A stretch of 10,830 nt of DNA from Caldisericota bacterium (lineage in GTDB: Bacteria > Caldisericota > Caldisericia > Cryosericales > Cryosericaceae). A program made the translations under genes and the position numbers. How positions within the stretch are numbered: the first letter of the stretch is position 1; every line of letters starts with the position of its first letter. The notes beneath the pieces were generated by a model. The model saw only the letters and a list, made by a program, of their open reading frames with translations, searched no databases and was not told the DNA's origin. The stretch lies in NCBI GenBank assembly GCA_026390285.1, contig JAPLGH010000179.1:1-10830 (forward strand), read 5' to 3'. Positions 6,847 to 10,830 of the stretch are shown here, in pieces.

Positions 6847-7592
6847 GCTACTCAAGGATATCGACATACAACGAATGCCCCAGGAAATTCGAGATCAAGT
6901 ACATTCAGAAAATCGAGGAGCCTTCGCACTGGTACTTCAGCTATGGCAAGAGTATCCATGCGGTCCTCGAAAGACTGCTGTCGTGTCACCTCGGGCAAGA
7001 CGGCCAGCTGTACCGGGACGATGCAGCCCTCTTCCCCATCTCTCTGTCCCAGCTTCTGGACGAAAACTGGCTGACAGATGGATATGCCGACCCCATTGAT
7101 GAAGAGAGGAAACGACGCCAGGCCCTTCGCGTCCTTACAGTATTTTTTCCGGTTTTCCAGTCCACGTGGCAAGAGATGGTTTATGCGGAGCACCTGATCA
7201 AGACAGAACTCGACGGCATACCGTTCACAGGTATCGTGGACCGAATCGATCGAGTCAATGATCGTGTGCTGCGCATCGTGGACTACAAATCTGCGCGACC
7301 GAGAGATGCCTCAGTGCTGACGTCTCATCGGTTCCAGGTGGCATTGTATGCTGCAGCGCTGCGTCAGCAGGAAGAGTTCCAGGGCAAGCGGTTCATTCTT
7401 CAGACGTACTATCTCCGAGAGAACCTCAAGGCGGAGATGGATGAAGGGGCAGAGAACTGCATTGCCAAGTCCAGAGAGGTTCTGGCCAGAACTTCCCACA
7501 GAATTCTTCGGGGTGATTTTCGTGGAAAACGCAGCAGCAAGTGCTTCTCCTGCGACTACCGAAACATCTGCCCCACATTCCGCCGTATCTAG
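6819..7592 (+). CDS. RecB-type PD-(D/E)XK nuclease with predicted Fe-S cluster
   Basis: The 257-residue product fits the PD-(D/E)XK superfamily (RecB, AddB, Cas4 branch). Expected active-site positions are visible: His47, Glu124, Asp141 in GIVDRID (138-144), the core IVDYKSAR with Asp155 and Lys157, and the QVALYA motif with Gln173 and Tyr177. Cys20 in NECPRKFE together with Cys242, Cys245 and Cys251 near the C-terminus gives the one-plus-three cysteine pattern that binds a 4Fe-4S cluster in Cas4 and AddB. No helicase domain is present, so it acts alone or with a partner. The start is TTG 6819, supported by AGGTGGAG at 6806-6813 five bases upstream; this makes it overlap coaE by 28 bases, so it is translated from the same mRNA. 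No CRISPR genes lie nearby, so I do not call it Cas4. A DNA end-processing or repair role is likely; substrate unknown. Confidence 0.88.
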   Translation: MENALAEPLSYSRISTYNECPRKFEIKYIQKIEEPSHWYFSYGKSIHAVLERLLSCHLGQDGQLYRDDAALFPISLSQLLDENWLTDGYADPIDEERKRRQALRVLTVFFPVFQSTWQEMVYAEHLIKTELDGIPFTGIVDRIDRVNDRVLRIVDYKSARPRDASVLTSHRFQVALYAAALRQQEEFQGKRFILQTYYLRENLKAEMDEGAENCIAKSREVLARTSHRILRGDFRGKRSSKCFSCDYRNICPTFRRI

Positions 7593-7613
7593 TACTTGCC
7601 ATTTGCAGAAGCC

Positions 7614-7651
7614 AACAACCCCTGCCCGCGTGTCGCGAGGCAGGGGTTGTT
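7614..7651. terminator. Bidirectional terminator between convergent genes
   Basis: A perfect 13-bp stem pairs 7614-7626 with 7639-7651 (AACAACCCCTGCC and its complement). Inside, CGCG 7627-7630 can pair with CGCG 7634-7637 around a TGT loop, with A7638 bulged. The AT-rich outer stem gives a T-rich 3' side (TTGTT) on either strand. It lies 22 bases past the nuclease stop and 22 bases before the stop of the convergent aminotransferase, so it should end transcription from both sides. Confidence 0.88.
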
Positions 7652-7673
7652 ACAGGTATGTTTCGAGCAGCCG

Positions 7674-8882
7674 CTAGATCTTCGTCTTCAGCAGATCGCC
7701 CAAGCGATGGACCCCTTCGGTAATGTGCTCGGGATCTACGGCCGAGAAGTTCAACCGCATGTGGCAGTTGTCGTCCCGATGAGGGTAGAAGGCAATGCCC
7801 ACCACATATGCGACCTTGGCACTGATCGCCTCGCGGAACATCGCCCCAGTGTCGATAGTCTCCGGTACCTTCACCCACACAAACAGACCTCCCTGAGGGT
7901 CGGTCCAACTGCTGCCAGCAGGGAAATACTGCTCGAGAGCAGCAATCATCGCATTCTTCTTCTTGGGATACTCACGTCGAACAACGGTGACATAGTCATC
8001 CAACCACCCGCGGCTTACAAACTCATACGCTATGTATTGAGTCATGGCAGGAGAACATAGGTCTGCCGCCTGTTTTCCAACGATGATCTTGTTCATGATG
8101 TCTTCGCGGGCGACAATCCACCCGAGACGAAGCCCAGGGAAGCTGATCTTCGAGAACGTACGCAGTGCTACGACCTGGTCTTTGCCGCCCAATGCCAACA
8201 GCGACGGAATTGGCTCTCCCTCAAAGCGGATTTCCCCGTATGGATCGTCTTCGATAATGAGCAGATCGTACGCGCGAGCCAGCTCGATCAACTTCTTGCG
8301 GCGCTCCAGCGTCATGGTGACGCCGGCAGGGTTGTGGAAGTTGGGCACCGCATAGACGAACTTTGGGCGGATGTTCGCCTTCTGCAGCTCCTTGAGCCTG
8401 TCCTCGAGAATGTCCATCTGCATGCCATCCTTGTCCAGTGGGACCGTGCAGAACTTTGCCTGCATGCTTCCAAAGGCCTGGATTGCCCCGAGATAGGATG
8501 GCTCTTCCACAATGATGGTGTCGCCCGGATTAACAAACACCTGCGCCACCAGGCTGAGACCCTGCTGTGAGGCGGTAGAGATGATGACGTTGTCCAGAGC
8601 AATGTTCTTGACGCCCTCTTTCTCCATCCGGTCCATGAGCAGAACACGCAGCTTCTTGATGCCCTCGGTAGATCCATACTGGAGAGCCTTCTTGCCGTAT
8701 TCTCTGAGTGCAAACGTGCTTGCCTCGATAACTCGGTCGATAGGAAAGAACCGATCGTCCGGCATGCCCCCGGCCAGCGAGATGATTTCCGGGCTGTCGA
8801 TGAGCTTGAGAAGCTCCCGAATCTCGGATGGTCTGAAACCCAGCGCCCGTTCTGAGAACAACTCTTCTGCGTTCAACAACAT
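7674..8882 (-). CDS. PLP-dependent class I aminotransferase (LysN/MocR-like family)
   Basis: The 402-residue product is a fold-type I aminotransferase of the COG1167 group, which includes LysN (2-aminoadipate transaminase) and the catalytic halves of MocR regulators. Family marks: SLAGGMPD near 35-42, STASQQGLSL (102-111), VPNFHNPAG (179-187), IIEDDPYGE (209-217, the Asp holding the PLP ring and a Tyr), the Schiff-base Lys245 in RTFSKISFPGLRLGW, and Arg376 in MRLNFS for the substrate carboxylate. There is no winged-helix domain, so it is an enzyme rather than a regulator. Likely substrates are 2-aminoadipate, branched-chain, aromatic or kynurenine-type amino acids; the sequence alone does not decide. 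I start at ATG 8882 because GGAGG sits seven bases upstream (8890-8894); an in-frame GTG at 8930 would add 16 residues of no clear family match. It is transcribed alone, from its own promoter region. Confidence 0.9.
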   Translation of the reverse strand: MLLNAEELFSERALGFRPSEIRELLKLIDSPEIISLAGGMPDDRFFPIDRVIEASTFALREYGKKALQYGSTEGIKKLRVLLMDRMEKEGVKNIALDNVIISTASQQGLSLVAQVFVNPGDTIIVEEPSYLGAIQAFGSMQAKFCTVPLDKDGMQMDILEDRLKELQKANIRPKFVYAVPNFHNPAGVTMTLERRKKLIELARAYDLLIIEDDPYGEIRFEGEPIPSLLALGGKDQVVALRTFSKISFPGLRLGWIVAREDIMNKIIVGKQAADLCSPAMTQYIAYEFVSRGWLDDYVTVVRREYPKKKNAMIAALEQYFPAGSSWTDPQGGLFVWVKVPETIDTGAMFREAISAKVAYVVGIAFYPHRDDNCHMRLNFSAVDPEHITEGVHRLGDLLKTKI

Positions 8883-8889
8883 CGATTTG

Positions 8890-8894
8890 CCTCC
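8890..8894 (-). promoter_or_regulatory. Shine-Dalgarno site of the aminotransferase gene
   Basis: GGAGG on the minus strand lies seven bases before ATG 8882 and decides this start over the upstream in-frame GTG. Confidence 0.75.
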
Positions 8895-8957
8895 GCTTTG
8901 TGATGGTATCTCGGCAAGTGTCTGTTGCACAGAACATACAAGACTGCTTACCGATGA

Positions 8958-8997
8958 AGTATACCCCGATTGGGTATAACGAAAAGCCCACTGTCAA
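8958..8997 (-). promoter_or_regulatory. Promoter region of the aminotransferase with inverted repeat
   Basis: On the minus strand a TATACT (-10 type) lies at 8958-8963, about 75 bases before the start codon. A consensus TTGACA lies at 8992-8997, but the 28-base gap is too long for a normal promoter; another TATACC at 8973-8978 is only 13 bases from it. The -10 box overlaps a perfect inverted repeat, TATACCC (8960-8966) and GGGTATA (8972-8978), with five bases between. This could be an operator. Exact promoter assignment is uncertain. Confidence 0.4.
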
Positions 8998-9008
8998 GGC
9001 GGGCTTCG
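8981..9008 (-). terminator. Terminator of the topoisomerase/membrane/HD gene unit
   Basis: Read on the minus strand, AAGCCC (9006-9001) pairs with GGGCTT (8989-8984) around an 11-base loop, followed by TTCGTT so that the 3' side reads GGGCTTTTCG. It lies about 30 bases past the stop of the HD gene. The stem is short and the loop long, so strength is moderate. The loop contains the TTGACA considered for the aminotransferase promoter. Confidence 0.5.
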
Positions 9009-9035
9009 GTCATCAACTGGACTGGTCAAACTGGT

Positions 9036-9587
9036 CTAGAGGCCGATTTCTGAGGCGATCTCCTTCATGGAGCTCAGGCCGATAGCAACGAACTTATACA
9101 AGTCGAGCCCCATCTCCTGACACGCGAGTATCTGATCGCGATTTGCCCCGGCGGCAAAACGCTTTTCCTTGAAGCGAACCATGACGAAGTCCGTATCAAT
9201 GGGCGCAAGCTTCTTCTCCGGTCGAATCAGCGCACATGCGACAATAAGACCGGACAATGGGTCCGCAGCATACAACGCCTTGTCCATCATGCTCTTTCGC
9301 GACAAGCCATGCAGCGCGTTATGGACGCGAACAGCATAGCAGATATCTTCAGGTACCCCCATGAGGTGCAGCTGCTCAGAACCGACAATACTGTGCAGGT
9401 TCGGCTTATCCTTGGTTTCAGCGTAGTCGATGTCGTGGACAAGGCCGGCCATGCCCCACTTCTCGACGTCCTCATGGAAATGTGCTGCCAAGCCACGCAT
9501 GATGGCCTCGACAGCGAGCATATGGTTCACGAGGTTCCGCGAGGGTGTACGCTCGACGATGACCTGATATAGTTCCTCGCGGTTCAT
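9036..9587 (-). CDS. HD-superfamily predicted hydrolase
   Basis: This 183-residue protein has the HD phosphohydrolase layout: His22 in NHMLAVEAIM, the paired His51-Asp52 in GLVHDIDYAE, His65 in NLHSIVGSE, His89 in VRVHNALHG and Asp109 in YAADPLSGLI. These are the expected metal ligands of a divalent-metal phosphohydrolase. The overall pattern resembles the stand-alone predicted HD hydrolases of the COG2316 type, whose substrate is not known; nucleotide or phosphoester hydrolysis is the general expectation. No GAF, PAS or RelA domain is attached. The start at ATG 9587 follows the stop of the membrane protein gene by three bases, and there is no clear SD, so translation is probably coupled to that gene. 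It is the last gene of the unit that begins with the topoisomerase. Confidence 0.85.
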   Translation of the reverse strand: MNREELYQVIVERTPSRNLVNHMLAVEAIMRGLAAHFHEDVEKWGMAGLVHDIDYAETKDKPNLHSIVGSEQLHLMGVPEDICYAVRVHNALHGLSRKSMMDKALYAADPLSGLIVACALIRPEKKLAPIDTDFVMVRFKEKRFAAGANRDQILACQEMGLDLYKFVAIGLSSMKEIASEIGL

Positions 9588-9590
9588 GAA

Positions 9591-10070
9591 CTAGGCTTCG
9601 GGTCCAGGAACTGGTGGTTCGGCTGGAGCTGTACTGTCGCCGGTCGTCCCGGACAGCTCGACATCCAGGGCGGATTCGGGGGCCGGCTCTTCAGTCGTCG
9701 TCTCCTCGGGACCCTGAGCAAGTACGACCCTCTCTGCACGGTTCTTCCTGACTGCAAACCACGCGGTCAGCCCTCCAAAGTTCAGAGCAAGAACGAGGTA
9801 GTTGAGAACTATCATCGTCCAGTTGGGCACCTGGAAATCAGGATGGGACACCATGTAGTTGCTGACAAGGAAGACAACGAAGGAGTTGAACAGCCACTGC
9901 AGCGTGTAGTATGCAGTCGCCAGCGCGGTCGTAAGCAGGAGAAACAGACTCACCTTCCCTTCCTGAGAGCGCCTGTAGGAAATTGCCAGCACAAGTCCGG
10001 CTACCGCCAGGACCACGAATCCAAGATAGATGAAGAAGTCACTACTGAAGATCGCACTGAATGGAGTCAT
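9591..10070 (-). CDS. Three-helix membrane protein of unknown function
   Basis: I do not recognise this 159-residue protein. It shows three hydrophobic segments at about residues 12-31, 41-69 and 84-107. Basic residues follow the first (YRRS, 32-35) and third (RKNRAER, 108-114). By the positive-inside rule the long C-terminal tail (about 115-159) lies in the cytoplasm. The tail is acidic and rich in Pro, Glu, Thr and Ala, and looks disordered. No catalytic motif or signal peptidase site is seen. The start is ATG 10070, overlapping the topoisomerase stop as ATGA, with a good AAGGTGG SD at 10077-10083 inside the upstream gene. The HD gene follows after three bases. Tight coupling with both neighbours is evident; the functional reason is not. 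Confidence 0.75.
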   Translation of the reverse strand: MTPFSAIFSSDFFIYLGFVVLAVAGLVLAISYRRSQEGKVSLFLLLTTALATAYYTLQWLFNSFVVFLVSNYMVSHPDFQVPNWTMIVLNYLVLALNFGGLTAWFAVRKNRAERVVLAQGPEETTTEEPAPESALDVELSGTTGDSTAPAEPPVPGPEA

Positions 10071-10830
10071 GATACACCACCTTTGCTGTTGGATGTCTTC
10101 GGGGTTGCCTTCTTTGTGGAGGTCCCCTTCTTCGTTTTCGTAGCCTTTGCCTTCTCTGTCTTTGCCACGGCGGTCACTGTCTTGCTTATCTTCGTCGTCG
10201 AAGTCACTGTTCTTGTTGTCTTCGTTGTATGACCGGTTGCCCGCCTGCCCGTTCGTGGTCCCCTGTTCAGAAACTCGAACTCTACTCTGCCCTTGTCCCC
10301 GAGTTTCAGGTAGGCCGAGAACGGCCTGTTGTACTTTGACACAAAGTCTTCGATGAGTCCTGTCTTGCTATTCTCGAGGAGATTACGAGCCATGTCCCGG
10401 TCGATGGTCTTGCCAGCATAGACGCGCTTCATCTGGAACCGGCAATCCGCAACAGTGCACCGGTAGTGCTCGGTGGTCTCCACCACTGAACCCTGGCACA
10501 CGGGGCAACGACCCAATGGCTCCTCATTGACGACAGGTTCGGCCGCCGCAGAACCGCCACCTGATCCCTCAGCAAACTCCCATTCCAGCTTGTTGTCGGG
10601 CTTGAGCAGAAGCCGCGCACTGAATTTGAACCCACGTCTGCTCACGAATCCGTCAAGCATGTCCGTCCTCTTCTCGGTCATCAGCTGTAGAGCCTCTTCG
10701 CGAGTGATAGAACGCCGGAGAATCATCTTCGGAATGCTGAACTTGCAGTCCGTCTTCTTGCGTCCATGGTGTTCACAAACGTACGATGCAGGGCGCTCAA
10801 GCACGTTGCCACCGCAGATGGGACACACGC
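10067..10830 (-). CDS. DNA topoisomerase III-like protein, C-terminal part (5' end outside window)
   Basis: Only the last 254 or so codons are present; the gene continues past the window end, and the first full codon here is an internal Val (GTG), not a credible start. Two copies of a zinc-containing topoisomerase C-terminal repeat (Toprim_Crpt type) are seen. Repeat 1 spans about residues 2-86 of the visible part (Cys2, Cys5, Cys18, Cys28), and repeat 2 about 108-187 (Cys108, Cys111, Cys124, Cys129). Each has the CPxCxGxVxE, CxF and TxLIxxF...F-A-L patterns of TopB-like type IA topoisomerases. A Gly/Ser/Ala linker joins them. A Lys/Thr/Ser-rich basic tail covers about 192-253. The catalytic part is unseen, so another enzyme bearing these repeats, such as a helicase fusion or topoisomerase I, cannot be excluded. 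It is the upstream visible member of a three-gene unit. Confidence 0.72.
   Translation of the reverse strand, partial: VCPICGGNVLERPASYVCEHHGRKKTDCKFSIPKMILRRSITREEALQLMTEKRTDMLDGFVSRRGFKFSARLLLKPDNKLEWEFAEGSGGGSAAAEPVVNEEPLGRCPVCQGSVVETTEHYRCTVADCRFQMKRVYAGKTIDRDMARNLLENSKTGLIEDFVSKYNRPFSAYLKLGDKGRVEFEFLNRGPRTGRRATGHTTKTTRTVTSTTKISKTVTAVAKTEKAKATKTKKGTSTKKATPKTSNSKGGVS

Noticed and set aside
6819..7592. Nuclease as a CRISPR Cas4
   Set aside because: It shares the fold and cysteine pattern, but no repeats, Cas1 or Cas2 are in the window. The RecB/AddB-type class cannot be narrowed further.
8883..8930. Sixteen extra residues on the aminotransferase from GTG 8930
   Set aside because: ATG 8882 has GGAGG at ideal spacing and begins close to the family N-terminus.
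1..10830. A new defence or mobile system
   Set aside because: No integrase, transposase, toxin-antitoxin pair, restriction gene or repeat array was found. Almost all genes are recognisable housekeeping or competence genes.

Overview
The window reads as ordinary chromosomal DNA of a bacterium with GC above one half and densely packed, partly overlapping genes. A peptidoglycan cross-linking enzyme, the ComEA/ComEC DNA-uptake pair and a family-A DNA polymerase I all point to Bacteria. I could not fix the phylum. Some genes have strong Shine-Dalgarno sites of the AGGTGG/GGAGG type, while others have -10-like hexamers only a few bases before the start codon, which suggests that SD-led and leaderless mRNAs coexist.

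Left part (1-7650, + strand): a class II tRNA-Leu(CAG) with encoded CCA is followed by a GC-rich hairpin terminator. A promoter then leads into a small secreted L,D-transpeptidase (YkuD fold). After it comes a compact run of comEA, comEC, polA, coaE and a RecB-type PD-(D/E)XK nuclease with a predicted Fe-S cysteine set. Gaps from comEA onward are 12 bases or less, and polA/coaE and coaE/nuclease overlap. The run combines DNA uptake, DNA synthesis and repair, CoA synthesis and a stand-alone nuclease. It ends at a very strong 13-bp hairpin that also serves the convergent gene.

Right part (7650-10830, - strand): a class I PLP aminotransferase related to LysN and MocR-type enzymes has its own promoter region, which contains a 7+7 inverted repeat. 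Upstream of it lies a three-gene - strand unit: the 3' end of a topoisomerase III-like gene with two C-terminal zinc repeats and a Lys/Thr-rich tail, a three-helix membrane protein of unknown role, and an HD-superfamily hydrolase. That unit ends at a hairpin with a short T run.

No CRISPR array, insertion sequence, prophage gene or clear new defence system is visible. The points most worth a second look are a ComEC whose metallo-beta-lactamase-like domain lacks its metal ligands, a PolA with Asp instead of Glu at the motif A steric-gate position and a decayed proofreading site, the nuclease joined to the competence/polA operon, a hairpin just before comEA, possible leaderless starts, and the palindrome in the aminotransferase promoter.
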